64,000 nt of DNA from Macropodus opercularis. Lineage: Eukaryota > Chordata > Actinopteri > Anabantiformes > Osphronemidae. Both the position numbers and the translations under genes were made by a program. The stretch covers positions 6,040,001 to 6,104,000 of the forward strand of contig CM061107.1 of the NCBI GenBank assembly GCA_030770545.1. Direction: 5' to 3'. Positions 1 through 12,699 of the stretch are shown piece after piece (the stretch's first letter is position 1; each line of letters opens with the position of its first letter). Below the pieces are notes generated by a model. The model ran no database searches. It worked only from the letters and a program-made list of their open reading frames with translations, and was not told the DNA's origin.

Positions 1-48
1 ACGTCTGTGTATACAAGCACGTCTAACTTTCACATTCTAACTTTAAAG

Positions 49-195
49 GCTGCTCCGAAGTCCACGCTGTTTGTGGGTAAACTCAAACTGAGCGAGAAAC
101 TCACCCAAGCCCAGAAGTTTGACTTTGACCTGGAACTTGAGGGAGGAGCAATCATTTACAGTCATGTCATTTGGTTTGACAGTGAAAACAAGTGA
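49..195 (+). CDS. Last coding exon of an unidentified + strand gene (partial)
   Basis: An acceptor-like AG at 47-48 is followed by an open frame that ends at TGA 193-195, giving about 48 codons. The C-terminus is rich in alternating hydrophobic and charged residues (FDFDLELEGG, then IIYSHVIWFD), as in a beta-sandwich domain. I do not recognise the family and assign no function. A canonical AATAAA at 525-530 gives a plausible 3' UTR of about 350 bp, which favours a genuine gene end over a chance frame. The rest of the gene lies to the left of the window. The dnmbp transcript comes toward it from the opposite strand, so this gene either converges with dnmbp or is nested in a dnmbp intron. A chance open frame of this length cannot be excluded. 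Confidence 0.45.
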   Translation, partial: AAPKSTLFVGKLKLSEKLTQAQKFDFDLELEGGAIIYSHVIWFDSENK

Positions 196-524
196 AATGT
201 AAAACCTAGGGATAGTTATTATTTTGATATTTAGAGTGGGTCCTCAGCCATATTAGGGTAGCAACTAATGAAATCGTAGCTCGTGTGTACAAAGAGCTAT
301 TGTTGAGGACTGTACTCGCTCACCAAAGATCTTAGAGTGTGAGAAAAAAACTGAGGTCTATTCATTAAGCTGGAGTATAATATATCCCTCCCCCCCTCAA
401 CTCTCTGTGGAACCCGCAGCCACTAAACACTTGCATTTACAAATGCACGTGACACGCTAAAGTATCAGTGTGGTTTAAATAATTTGAACTAGATTTCTTC
501 AAAGCTTGTGTATTTACATTTTTG

Positions 525-530
525 AATAAA
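525..530 (+). terminator. Poly(A) signal of the left-edge gene
   Basis: AATAAA lies 330 bp after the TGA at 193-195 on the same strand, in AT-rich sequence. It is the first canonical hexamer after the stop. Confidence 0.5.
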
Positions 531-2915
531 TAAGAAATGGTTTTAAAGTTTTACAGCGCAGTCATATGCTCATGGGAAACACTTATTTAGACATTCTTCT
601 CTTATCAGACAAGACTGAACTATCTACGCTCAGCATCTCAGCTTTCAGTAGCAGAGAGCGACCGAAACTCTGTGTGTCTGTGTATGTGTGCAAACTGCAG
701 GAATGTCAAACACAACATTCCTTCCTGTGTCGAAGCAATCGAGGGCTTAATCGACATTACACACGCAGAGAAAGTGGTGCGATGCCCAGGAATAAGGTCG
801 TACATCACACGCTCGAGAAGTCTCCCACTTTGTAAGTTGAAACAGTGGTAACAGATGAGGCTGTGGCATTTTAATAGCAGGTTCCAAGCATTAAAAGAGG
901 ATGAAGGTCAAAGAGAGAAATGAGAAAACACAACGAGACAGAAAAACGGCACCAGTGGTTGTTTTAAAGGCAAGATTAGCAGAATATTAAATCTCAATGC
1001 GTGTGACCCATTCTTTCAGACATGATCGTGGTACTTAAACCTCTTTTGGCTTCATTGAGGCTTGTTGAGCAGCCTCGGCGCGGTATCACACAAACAGCAG
1101 TGGCTGAAAGACTCCCTGCCTTGTAACAATAAGCTGCTATTGTCCCTTGAACATCACACTCAGGAACACTCCCCGCAGAAGCACGGACAAACATTCAGTC
1201 CTGCGCGTGCGAGCGTGCACGCGTGCGAACAGCAGTGGAATGAGAAACACATTTTTTGGTAACAAAGGCCCTGAGAGTAGATTTGATGTACACGGTTCCA
1301 TGAGCAGGTATAAAAAGTGAAACTTAATATGCGCTGAGCATTTCCAAAGCTTCTGAGCTCAATTTGCTGATAATTAGCATATCAAAGAAGTGCTCACGAT
1401 TATCCTTCCCTTCCAGGTGCTGAATCGCACCTACCAGTCACGTTGCTGCCTTTGTCCATTTCCATAACTAACAGCGTGGGAAATACCAAAGGAGACACAG
1501 AGATTGAATATTTATTACGTTACATGTGAAAAGAAGGTGTGATTCACGTACCGAGGTGAGGAAATATGTGATTGAATGACCTTTAAAGTCAGAACCTGTT
1601 CATGCCTTTTAGCAGATTCCTTTCATTGACAGACACAAAGATCATAGTTTCACTGACAGCTAAGAGTGACAGGGAGCATCAAACAGGATATGAGTTGTTT
1701 GAAACCAATGGGAATAGAAACAATTAGCACAGATAAGGTCAATACGTTTAAGAACAAAAATTTACATGGTCTGGATTCATAGCGGACAAATGAATGAAAA
1801 AAAAAATTGTAAACAAGATATGAAACTGAAACTTACAGATCTGGCAGTGCCTCATCATTCTGTTTTAAAATGAGCATATGAGGTAAAATGAGGTAATGAA
1901 AAACCTTAGTGGACATCATGTCTGTTTTCCAAGCCTACCTGTCACTTTACTAGACTTGGTCCCCCCAGCGACTCCAAACAGTGTGGACAAATGTGCCACG
2001 GGCCATGCTACAGCTCGCCACAACAACACTCTGGGTCCCGCTCTAAAGTGGAACATAATCCTGTCTGCAAAAATCCCAAAAACCACACCCAGTATGTCCT
2101 CAGCGTCCTTTGGAAAGGAACAGATGATGGAGAAAAGGAAGACGTGTGCAGTGAGGAAACTATGAGGAGGTGAAAAACGAAGGAAATTTGGGTAGAAGGT
2201 GTGAGGATAGGAGAGGGAAAGACGGGAAAAAGAGACGGAGGCCAACGTGCATTTCTTATCCTCACACTCTGTGCAGGAATGTACCTCGTACCCATGTGAA
2301 AAAGTGCTGGGCACTGAACAACCAGATAATAAGAGCAAGCAAAAATTAAATGGTAACAGGTAGTGACGGCCGATTGTGGCAGACATCTGTGTATTAGCTA
2401 CATTTAGTTTAACATTATTAGTTTAGCCTTGTTCGTCAGGCTTTTAATGAAACACGTTCATAAATATTCATAATAGAACAGCCCTAGTTATCCTGTATGT
2501 TCATGTTCTGACTGGCCTGTTGTATTCTCACCGTAGTAAAATAAAAAAATACAAACCGGTGAAGCTAATTAAGATGTGCAATAAACGAATAAATTCAAGC
2601 ATATTTGAACCTTGACCCTGACCCCAAACCTGACGCAGCATGCATGTGAGCTGTACACGTCTAAATAAGCCCTGTGTATAGGAAACACAGAATTATACTC
2701 AACCAACGACCTGGATCTTTCCACTGACGAGGGGAGAGTGATTATTAAAGAGACAATATAAATAAAATGAACCCAACTGGAGGATACTAACAATCTTCAG
2801 TGTACGACATGAGTTACACTAACCACACCTTGAATGAAAGACTCACGACCCAAATTCTGTTAAATGTTCTGTTTTGAATCAAGGCATTGGTTGAACATTT
2901 GCCCATCAGCCCTAC
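531..2915. other. Gap: dnmbp intron 3 and/or intergenic sequence
   Basis: No confident exon is visible. If dnmbp has the usual vertebrate structure, this is its intron after the large SH3/proline exon. I looked for the next expected parts on the - strand (coiled coil continuing into the DH/RhoGEF domain) and did not find them. One weak exon-like stretch at 1936-2073 on the - strand is reported as a finding. The rest is AT-rich and unremarkable. Confidence 0.4.
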
Positions 2916-5900
2916 CTTGTAGCTGCTGCTGCTCCAGGGCGAGGGTCTCCAGTGTGTAGTTGCAGAACTCCAGATTCTCCATGGCCTGCACACGGGCCGT
3001 CTCCTCTTCCTCCTCGTCCAACATGGCCCTGAGCTCCTCTGCGGTGTGTGCGTACGCCTCCATGTCGTGCTCCACCTCTTGCAGCCGGAGCAAAAGCTGG
3101 TACCTCTCCTCCTCTTCCCTCTGCCTCTGACTCTCCAGTTCCATCTCTCTCTCCAGGTCTGTCTCGGCTTCCAGCTGGCACTGAAGTTCATGTTCCTGGG
3201 CAGCTGCGAGGTCACCGGTCTCCGACTGCCCCTCGGTAACGATGCCGGGGAGGTTTGCAGATGGTTGATCGGGGGCGTAGAAGATGTGGCTGCTTGTGGG
3301 GGGGTTGCTAGCTGGTGCAGCGGTGTTTCGTCTCGGGCAGCGAGGAGGGGGTCGTGGAGCGGGCCGGGCTGGTTTACAAGCAGCTGGAGCTGGGGGACGT
3401 CGGGCTTTTGGCCGAGGGGGAGGAGGGCGAAGGGTCCTGCGCCTCTCAAGTGAGGAAGAGGCAGAGTTTGACCGCGAGAGGTGAGACACAGGAGAATGCG
3501 AGGAGCCTCGTATGATATCGCTTTCATCGCTGTAGTCCAGAATAGAATAGTGCCTTGAGATATGGGATTGCTGGTTGAGGTCAGATCCCATGTTAGAGCC
3601 ACTACATGAAGCAGTGGAGCTTTTCTCAAATAACAAAAGCTGCTGGGACAGTTTGGCCTCCAGGTCACTGGCACAGCTCACCAGGGCATCTAAGGTGACG
3701 GACGCAGGCACTGACCCGTTGGAGCCACGCGCTGTCTGGGGGGAACGCGTCCGTGTCTCAGGACTCATATCAGCATCAGTGACGCTGGCATGGCGAGTAA
3801 GAGTCTTCTGCGAATGGCCTTCAACGAGATCTATTAACGCCTGGGTAAGACTAGAGCGTCTGTCACTCGTGAGGGCGCCATCTGCTGGTGGCCTCTTGTA
3901 GCATCTACTGTCTTTAGCCCAACCCGACTGATTGCTGGGGAGCGTCAGGCTGTGAGTCAGCTTCGGTTTAAAAGAGCGACTGCCATTGATGCAGTTAGAC
4001 TGATTATTATCAGGGCGTGGGCCTCGCTGCGCGTGGCTATGCAGAGGCAGACTAGGCCGAGGCGGGAGGCTGGGTCTTGCTGGTGGACTGGATCTGGGCC
4101 TCGCAGACCTGCTTTGCGCTGGGGGAGCAGGTCTGCGTGGCTCACAGTCAGGCCTGCTGCGCCGGTCTCTCTGCCGCCGGTTGTTAGTTTGAGCCCCAGT
4201 GTTTTGCCTTTGCTCTACAGACGTCTCAAAGTAGTCCAGGTCCCACACTGTGTGGTCCTCATACGTCCTCCATTCAGCATCATTCTCTGACCCATTGGGA
4301 CATAAATGGTCTGTCTCGTATTCTGCAGTGCACCTATTCTCCTTGTCTTCTTCTGGTTCAACAACAGCTGTTTCCTCACTGTTTTTTTGTTCGTTGACCT
4401 CTATTTTGACAAACCGATGAGGAAAGACCCCTTGTTGCCCCCTGAGCTCCCCCTCCAGCCAGCCATCGTCCAATGTGTTGATGACACGTATGCGGTCGCC
4501 CACATCAAAGTCCAACTCGCCAGGCTCCATGGCCCGAAATTCATACAGAGCCACTCCATAGATGCCGCACTCCTCCTCTTCCTCTTCTACTGCATCCTCC
4601 CTCTGCTCGTCTTCCTCCGTCAGAAAAACCTCCTCCTCTTCGACTCCTTCCCTCTCAGGCCCCTCCTCTGTATCAGATGGGTCCTCACCGTTCATTTCTT
4701 GAGGGTCATTGTCCAAATACTGGCAGTCCACAGGTTCCTGAGGAGATCGAAGTGGACCAAGGAGCTCCACAAACCCTTCGGGGAAAATCCCTCTGTGGCC
4801 CTCCAGCTCTCCTTGGAACCAGCCTGGTTCTGGCAGGCCTGTGATGATGATCAAGTCCCCCTCACGGAAGTCCAGCTCTTCATTGAGCTGTGCATGAAGG
4901 CTCATAAGAGCCCGGGCTTGACCCAGTGCGTAGGCTGGGAGCTCTGATGCCTGGGCCTGAGCCGAGCGCTCAGACAGAAGCTTCGAACGCCCGGAAAGGT
5001 TCAGCTTCTTCACACATGATGTAGGGAAGAGACCACGAACACCCCAGGCATTACAACCACGCTGCCATACGTCCCCAAGGCCCATGGACTCTCCCGCCTC
5101 CCTGACTACTACATCACCTAGACACACACAAAGGGAGACTGCATTTAATATTCACACGACGGACGGGAGTCACATAAAGGAACATGATGCTGGTTCTTCG
5201 TTTCTATAGACAGGTGTGCCTGATATGGGTTATGATAACAACCTTTATGGCTATTATTATTAGTATTTTTAACCTGACTACAGCACTGCTGTGAATATTA
5301 CATCAGGGATGTTGGGAATGTTGATTGGTCAGCCAGAAGTCAGGGGGGTCACATACCAGAGACCCTTGGCTCCGCCTCCCATTGTGTCTGGGACCAGAAT
5401 GGGCCTACTGCCAATGTAACCAGGGAAAATCTAACAGGAAACAAACATGTAAGGACTGTTCCCTCAGCTTCCTGTCATCCAGGAAGTGTTATTTATCTAT
5501 AACCATATAAAAATATCTCAAATATTGTTACTAAATCAATGGATTCACATACTGGACGCAGGTAAAACAAAATAACTGAGCTACACGAGCAAAGAAGTAA
5601 AGTTGGTTTTACAGGTGTCTGTTGGCGTCTGAGGACATCTAGTGGGGGAAAGAGAACGTTTAATAATCTGGACGCTGTGAGTGGGCTGGTTGCATTTGTG
5701 GCAGCAGAGACAGTACAACACAGCACAGCTACGCTACGACACAGGTATGACACCTTACCTGAGCACAGCGACATCAGCAGCATTAAGCTTTGTGAGAAAA
5801 CGTGACCTGTTAGTCTGCTGTCGTTTAACACACTGACTGTCTGCACAGTAGTGACATGTGCTTTGATTCGTGCTGTGATTGTGCACCAGTCACCAGGGCG

Positions 5901-6542
5901 TGTGCGTACCTCTCCTCAAAGACAGGCTGCCCGGCTCTGCAGAGCTGAAATCACTAACGCACACGTAAAGTCGGTCGCCAGGCTTGGTGCTGGGAATGGT
6001 GACCTCTTCCACAAAGGTGCTGGGGAACTGGCCTAGAGGCGGAAAAGACAAGACACAGGGGGAAAACTGAACTGGACAGGACTCAATGTTAGAAACATGT
6101 GGAAGTTGAAGCCGCACAGATCGAGCTCTGTACACGAAGCTCGGGGCTTAAATCATATCAGGGTTGTCTATTGGGAAGATTCTGGCGGTACACTGTGTAT
6201 CGCGATATTCTGATTCTGTAAACAAGGTGATTATGTGATTTTATATGCAAAAATTATGGAAAACCTTCAAAGGCTATAGAACAATACACAACACTGCCAT
6301 CTAGTGGCCACAACACAAGACTAAATGAACCACCGCCACAAACCCCTTTTCATGTAAATTATTAAATCACAGTATTGATACAGATCTGACATCTTACCTG
6401 TGACACCATCTTTGTTGCCAAGCAACCAGAAATCATCCACAACACTGAGCACCTCGATGACATCGCCAGGGAAGAGTGGCAGCTCTTCTGAGACACTGGG
6501 GAGAAACTCGAACACAGCGCGCACCACAGATCCTGCTTCCAT
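2916..6542 (-). CDS. dnmbp: Dynamin-binding protein (Tuba), N-terminal half, partial
   Basis: Scaffold and Cdc42 GEF that links dynamin to actin regulators at membranes and junctions. Coding exons on the - strand: 6542-6398, 6032-5910 and 5117-2916 (823 codons visible), with phases that agree. The protein begins MEAGSVVRAVFEF, nearly the human start. SH3-1 spans about residues 1-60, SH3-2 about 61-125 (split across exons 2 and 3), SH3-3 about 154-210 (ALMSLHAQLNEELDF, then GWFQGELEG) and SH3-4 about 274-330 (GVALYEFRAMEPGELDF). These are followed by an acidic linker, a basic proline-rich stretch near 640-690 (RPPPPRPKARR) and the start of a coiled coil (about 730-823). Exon 3 ends at a good GTAGGG donor. 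The DH, BAR-like and C-terminal SH3 parts are not in the window. Reading through the donor would add about 16 residues before a stop. Confidence 0.93.
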
Positions 6543-6552
6543 CACTCATAAC
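6543..6552 (-). promoter_or_regulatory. dnmbp: Out-of-frame upstream ATG overlapping the dnmbp start
   Basis: The exon begins at 6552 just after an acceptor AG. Two ATGs follow within 13 nt: one at 6549-6547 and the MEAGSVV start at 6542-6540. They are in different frames. The second has G at -3 and G at +4. I chose it because its protein matches the Tuba family from the first residue, while the upstream ATG opens a short frame that stops within the same exon. Confidence 0.6.
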
Positions 6553-9500
6553 CTAAAGAGACATACAGAGAAGAAAGAAATGCATGAACGCACAAGATAA
6601 AAAAAATCATAATCAGCAAGGCTATTTAAAGAACGCAGCAGCCCGTGAGGTAATGCGTCTTCGTTTCTCAGCTCAGTTTAGTGCTATTAAAAACACTCCC
6701 CACGCACATTAACAAATGCCTCACAAAGACGGCAAACAACACCAAGTAAAAGGGGAAGTGAGAGAAACTGAGCAATGAAAGCACACAAAGGTGCTGCAGA
6801 AAGGAGCCTGATGGACATTCCTCAACACTCCTCTGGCCTTTCTCCTCACTTTTCTGCTTTCTCGTGAGAAATCGGGGGTTTGAGGCGGTTAGGACGAGCT
6901 CTGGGCCTTCTCTTCCACACAGCAAGCAGATCTGTAGCACAATACCCTTGACATAAGATCCTCAATTTGTAATATTCTGTCACCTCCCTCTCTGGCCTGT
7001 GCTCTCTAAAAGTATTTATGTGAAGTTATAGTCACATACAAGAACGCCCTTAGTCAGTATTCCCTTTGCCTTTGTGTATATTTATTCCCCCCCAAACTAA
7101 CCACAGGTGAGGATGGACACACTGAAAGAGAAACCAGAGAACAGGGCCATAGTTTACCAGTCAATGGGGCCTCTCTTGGGTGGGTTGATGGTCGGACATC
7201 CTGAGTTTAAATGAAACCACAGACGCGGTAAACCTGCCCTGACGTGCACACAGCTGAGCACACACCACTGTGACATTAATGAGTAGCCTTGTGCACCGTC
7301 CGTTCAACGAGCCAATCACGAGAGCGATTTTCATTAGCATCTTCTTAATCATATCCAGTCCAGCACATCCCCACCACAGCTGAGCCTACAACCAAACCAC
7401 TCTCCACCTGCCCTGCTAAGAGTCACTGAACTTAGTGAGTTAATCCTCAGATCTGCATCCAGCCAGACAAGCCTCTTAGTGTTATTTATGGATGTGTCAA
7501 CGTGTCAGTGGCCCCTGTCTGACTAGACCTGGACCTTAAACTAGTTAATTATTAACTTGCACATACGTTCATAACAGTAGAGAAAATCAGCTGTTTGTAC
7601 ATGTTAGTGTTTAGTACAAATGAGCAAATGTTGCCAAACAAACAACGTGAGCTAACACTGTAAACATGACGCGTTAGAGTATCTGTCATGTCCTGACTGA
7701 CTTGAGCACAGAACAATCTTCTCGTGCACTTTTCCAGTGTCCACACTCCCAACCACTGGGTGACAGAAGCAGAATCGCTGAGCTCCAGCGATGTGGGTAC
7801 AGCACCGGAGGTGGATGATGGTGGTAGCGTAGTTTCAAGATCTCACGCCAAGCTTTAAGAAACGGTCAACAGCACTGATTATATATTAGAATATTCTTTA
7901 TACATGTGCTCAGAGAAAAGCACTAAGCTTCTGTGTGTAATTACAGAGCAGAAGCGTTAATTAGGGATCAGCGTTGCAGACGTGTAATGTCTCCTCACCA
8001 CCAGCAACCAAACACTCTTCTTCTTGTTCTTTTTGTCAAACCACACTGAGCATGTTTCAGTGAGTCAGCGGCTCGTTCTGACTCATAACAGGACTAATGA
8101 GGATGCTATGCTTGAATTTGGGAAAATGGAGCAAAACAAAGCGAAAACTAAGCAACATCACATCGTCAAGAGCCAAACTAGTGTGTTTAGTGCAGATATT
8201 GTAAGAATGTATGTCCTCATGTGTTCGAGAGTACGGAAAACAATGTTTGTTGGAATCTGGAGAAAAAACAAAGTGACCAATTCCAGATTTGTGACCGGAC
8301 TAATAAGCTGATACAACCATGTAACGAGTTGATTGTGTTGAGTGCTGCTTCGTTTGTAGGAGCAGGTAAATGAGACAGTGAGACTGCTGCGTGGTCTGAC
8401 ACCATTCTGGAGAAAGTAGCGCGATGACGACAGACAGCTAAGTCAACACCTGAGCCCACGGCGGACAGTCAGACAAACCTCCAACTGTCCGAGCTGAGAC
8501 ATGGCACAGGAACCACCATCGCTCACAGGCAAACTGCATGATGCTTTAAGGAAAAACGATTATTATTACGCGTATGTTGAACTGCACTAACTGGTCCAGC
8601 TCTGCTGTCGCTGCGAGGCATCTGAGGTTACCTGTCTGAACAGGCCCAGTTGTAGGGTGTGTGCTGAACCAGTGTGTTGCTGGGACAGAGTGGAAGCCAG
8701 AACTGCTGACTGCCTCTGTCTTTTATTGAGCAGGACGATCTGATGCCAACAATAAAGCCGCTGTGGCAGACTGGCACGTGGCCGCGTAAAAAGAGCTCAC
8801 ACACAGACACAGGTCGTCAGAATCCTCTGGAGTGGGCTGGATCACAGCTGAAGTCTTTGGATGGATGGACCCCCCCCCACCCCCCACCCCCAGAACGCTG
8901 AGTCTGCTGAAAAGCATTCATCGCCAAACAACATCACCAAAGCAGGTGTGGAGCCAGGCGAGCGTTCTGGACATTAAGAACTGCGGGACATCTGTCACTT
9001 TCCTTGTCAGCATCTAGCATTTCAGAGCGCGGAGGCCGAGGAGGGGGAGAGGTGCAGGCTCTGTGGATGACAGTTGTCAACACAAGTCATGTGGCTTTCG
9101 AACCAAGTGTTTACAGAGTCAGCACTTCAGAGACCCCCACGTTGAATGATGCCACAACCAATTTGGATATGAGTTGTTTGTTTTTACAACCAGCGGTTAC
9201 AGCATTGGCCACAATATCTAAGACCAACATTAAAGTTTTCTGCTCAGGGACCTGGGGGAGGGTGGTCTACTGCTCATAGCTAACATAAGCAAATAAGCAG
9301 CTTCATTTTCAGGTCTACGTAGAATTAACATTGCCCATAAATTCAGTTCATGATCACATGAGACAAGAAACTGTGACTATTTCTCACAACTGAGAAGCTG
9401 GGACTATAAAATGTTGAACTGCAGACTGTGAGTCCTTTAACTCAAATCCATGTTCATATGTTGCATTACAGCCTGTTTTTGTTGTCCATCTATTCAACAT

Positions 9501-11985
9501 AAAGATTCTGTAAAATGACATATTTTGAGTAAAAAGGAGAAGAGGGAGAACGCAAAGCCAGCTTGGAGGGGAGCGGTCTCGCTTTTACTGCATTTCACGG
9601 AGATGAGACAGCACTACGTGGCCTCAGCCAGCTGGACGAAGAGAGCACATCTGGCAAGCGGAGTCAAACGCCTAAAAATGCCAAACTCTGGAGAAACGGT
9701 TGCCAAACACGTGAGCAGTAAACGTATACAGAGAGCTGCAGACACAAACGTTGCCGTGTACTCCAACATGCAGATTCTGTGCTGAAATGTAAACAGCAGA
9801 AACTAAATATTTCATTGCCAGAAGGCGTCGATTAAAGCCTCATATGTGAAGGGAGAAGGCTGGTTCCTTCTTTTCAGAAAGAGCAGGCAGAAACATGACT
9901 CATGTAAGCTTTTTCAGTTTGGTCATTTCTTATGTATTAGCATTCGGTTTAATTTTAGACGGATAGTTTTCACACGACTAAAGTTAACATTACAGGAGAA
10001 ACAAGCACTTCTGTTGAAAGCTGGGGGGGAACTTCGCTTCACTTCGCCTTCAGCGTCTTTGCAGTTTGGCGAGAGCACAAACATTCTTCGGGGGATAGTG
10101 AATCTCCCTTTTGCATAAACACGTCCACGGTGAGGAGGAGAACTCCGCCGTCTGAGCTCACAGGGCCGAGCCAGCGTTGTCACGGATACGTGGATGTGTT
10201 TGCACGGCAGAGGGTTTTCCCAGAGAGGACCCCAGGGATGCCCGAGGACATGCCGCACCCTTAGAGCACGGCTGGGCCCTAATAGTTTGCATATGGGCTG
10301 TACCTTAGCATCACGTCAGGACATGCCTGCAGAAACATGATCACTTCAGGAGGAATGAGTGAGTATGCGTGCTGGAAATATCCACCCAAATGTCCAGCCA
10401 CCTCCACGTGGGCTGAGGACAAGGCAAGATTCAGCCAAGATGGGAAAAGCCCACAGTGAGGAGGTTTCCGCCTAACTGGACGTTTTAGTGTTGCTATCCC
10501 CATGGAACAACTATTGCTGAGACTGGCCTGGAATAATCTAGACCGAAGGCTTTAATACCAGGCCCAGTGGAATTTAACAAAACTACTGCAGTGCCAGCTG
10601 AATCCATGGTGCAAGGGCCACACACATGTGCAAGGAAACACATGGATAACTCTCAGACAGAAATAAAGATTAGTGCTGCACAAGCATGACACATATGCGC
10701 ATGTAACTTTGAAGGAAGGTCAGTATCTAGTTAGCTGTCACACCAGCACTAAACTAATCTGCTCTGATTTGCTTCTGCTTCGTATCAAATATATTCCCCT
10801 GCCCATTCAGCTGAGCTAAATAATCACGTTCTGCCAGCGAAGAACACAAGGAATGCTGTGATTTATTGGCCGCTGAGCTGTGCCGTCTCTCTGCAGTGAT
10901 GTTTCGGGACATAGCAGGATGAGAAACTAAAGCTTCCTGCGTTTCCCACGTATCCCTAAGTTATTTTAATTACTGCTGTATTGCTCTGTCTGCTCGCTGT
11001 CCTTCCCTGCAGCTGCACTTTGCCGTGATTTTGGCTGCAGTGATTGGCACGTGGTGATAATCATAATTACAGCTTTCACTGGATTTATGGAGACAAGCAT
11101 AGTGCGTCTGTGCGACTGGCAGGAGATGCAAGCTGACACGAACAGCTCGAGTTTCGTTAGCATGACGCTGATATAGGAGCCTGCTGTTGGTGTTCAATAA
11201 TTCAGTGCGTAGAATGACTTGAACTCCTGACGGCGACAAATACACTTACACATAATGATTTAAGTTTAATGGGCAGCTTTCTGGCGAGAGAGATGCCACC
11301 TACAGTATGGACCAAAGAAGAACCATCCAAAGCACTTGGACTCCTGTGGCCTCTTCTTCTGCTGCTCCGAAGCTGTTAAAGTGCCCGAGTGGAAACACAC
11401 GGTCACTTCCTGTGTTGATGCATATCCACGCGTGGAGCAGAGCAACAACAAACACAAACGTTGAAGATTCAAACTGGAAACAGATTTCTATACGGCTGAG
11501 GTGAACAGTGTCAGACGACAGCAGAGCTACAAACTGAAAGCATGTGCAGAGACAGGTTCAGAGTGAAAATGAAATAAAAAAAACACCAGGTCTAAACGAC
11601 TGTAGAGGTAAAGGTAACACTACACAGTTTGTTCGTTTAACAATGGGCTGTGCAGTTGTCATGGTGTAAACTACGGCACATTTCTCAGCTACATAAACAC
11701 ACAGTTAGTGTAAAGTTTATGTGAGCACTTTGTGCCAGACTGAACCTTTATTACTGTGACTCTCAGGTTATTACAGAGGTAACCTGGGTGCTACGAGGCA
11801 ATGCTGGACATGAATACAAATCAACGCACCGGATTGTTTTAGATTGTAGAGCAGAATATACACCACCACAGATCAGAGCTCACCATAATAAATAATTGTG
11901 TGTGTGCGACCATAAAATCCCCTCAACTCCACTGAGTGTGTGTTTGTCTTACATGGTGGAACAACTGACAGCAGCGGACACAGGT

Positions 11986-12018
<33 letters not shown>

Positions 12019-12340
12019 CAGGGGGATTATTTGGTCTGCAGCACTTGTGTTCACCGCCATCAGTCATTCAGCTCACGTCATTAGTCAGTATTCACACTGA
12101 GGCTGTCTGCCCCGAACCGTGCGTGCGTGCGCGCAAAACAAATCGTGTCCAAAGTGCGCCCACGCCACTGTCAGCACATGGCTGTTACAGCCCACAGCTT
12201 CCCAACACATCTAACGGGAAAACCGTGTATTCATGCCTTGACCTGAAACTTACGTTAAGCTCTGCGCACCCCGGTTAACACGCGTTTTTCTTGTCCCGTA
12301 CATAACCTACACATTTTTGCGCAATTGGTGCGTCTCTTAC
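6553..12340. other. Probable dnmbp intron 1 (about 5.8 kb)
   Basis: The sequence between the first coding exon and the proposed non-coding exon contains no exon, RNA gene or complete mobile element that I can support. It has a C-rich run at 8871-8893 and a CA microsatellite near 11987-12017. Open frames in it are short and look random. Confidence 0.5.
11987..12017. repeat. (AC)n microsatellite
   Basis: About 15.5 perfect AC units in the long first intron of dnmbp. Confidence 0.95.
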
Positions 12341-12500
12341 CTGTGAAGTCAGCGCCCCGTTGGTAATACAGGAACGTAGCCGTCACATCCAGTCAGATGA
12401 GATATCCAACTTCAGTCCGGTGATGTGGTGGCGAAGTTGCTTTTCCTCCCCGCGACACAACTTTTTCAGGAGCAGCTACGCGTCCCGCGGCTCCAGCGCT
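12341..12500 (-). other. dnmbp: Proposed non-coding first exon and promoter of dnmbp
   Basis: On the - strand a good donor (ACAG then GTAAGAG) ends an exon at 12341. The sequence from there to about 12600 is CpG-rich (several CGCG and GCGC words) compared with its AT-rich surroundings, as expected for a promoter. The acceptor of the first coding exon at 6553/6552 has no coding sequence before it, so an upstream non-coding exon is required. The right-hand boundary is a guess. Confidence 0.45.
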
Positions 12501-12699
12501 GCGCAAAGGCTGGTTTTACTCCAGAGAAGATCCGCCTAATTATTTCAGCGTGAAGGCTGATAAGAGCATGTTGACACGGCGATCGTGGCTGCGAGCCTCG
12601 GGACAATCAGCTGTTATCACACCGCAAGCGGCAGCAGAGTCGCTGTGCGCCTCTCCATGCCTACAGAACAACGCCACCCACTTTTTCAAAGACGCCCGT

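Noticed and set aside
4306..4947. 213-codon open frame on the + strand
   Set aside because: It is the antisense reading of dnmbp coding exon 3, whose SH3 domains clearly define the other strand.
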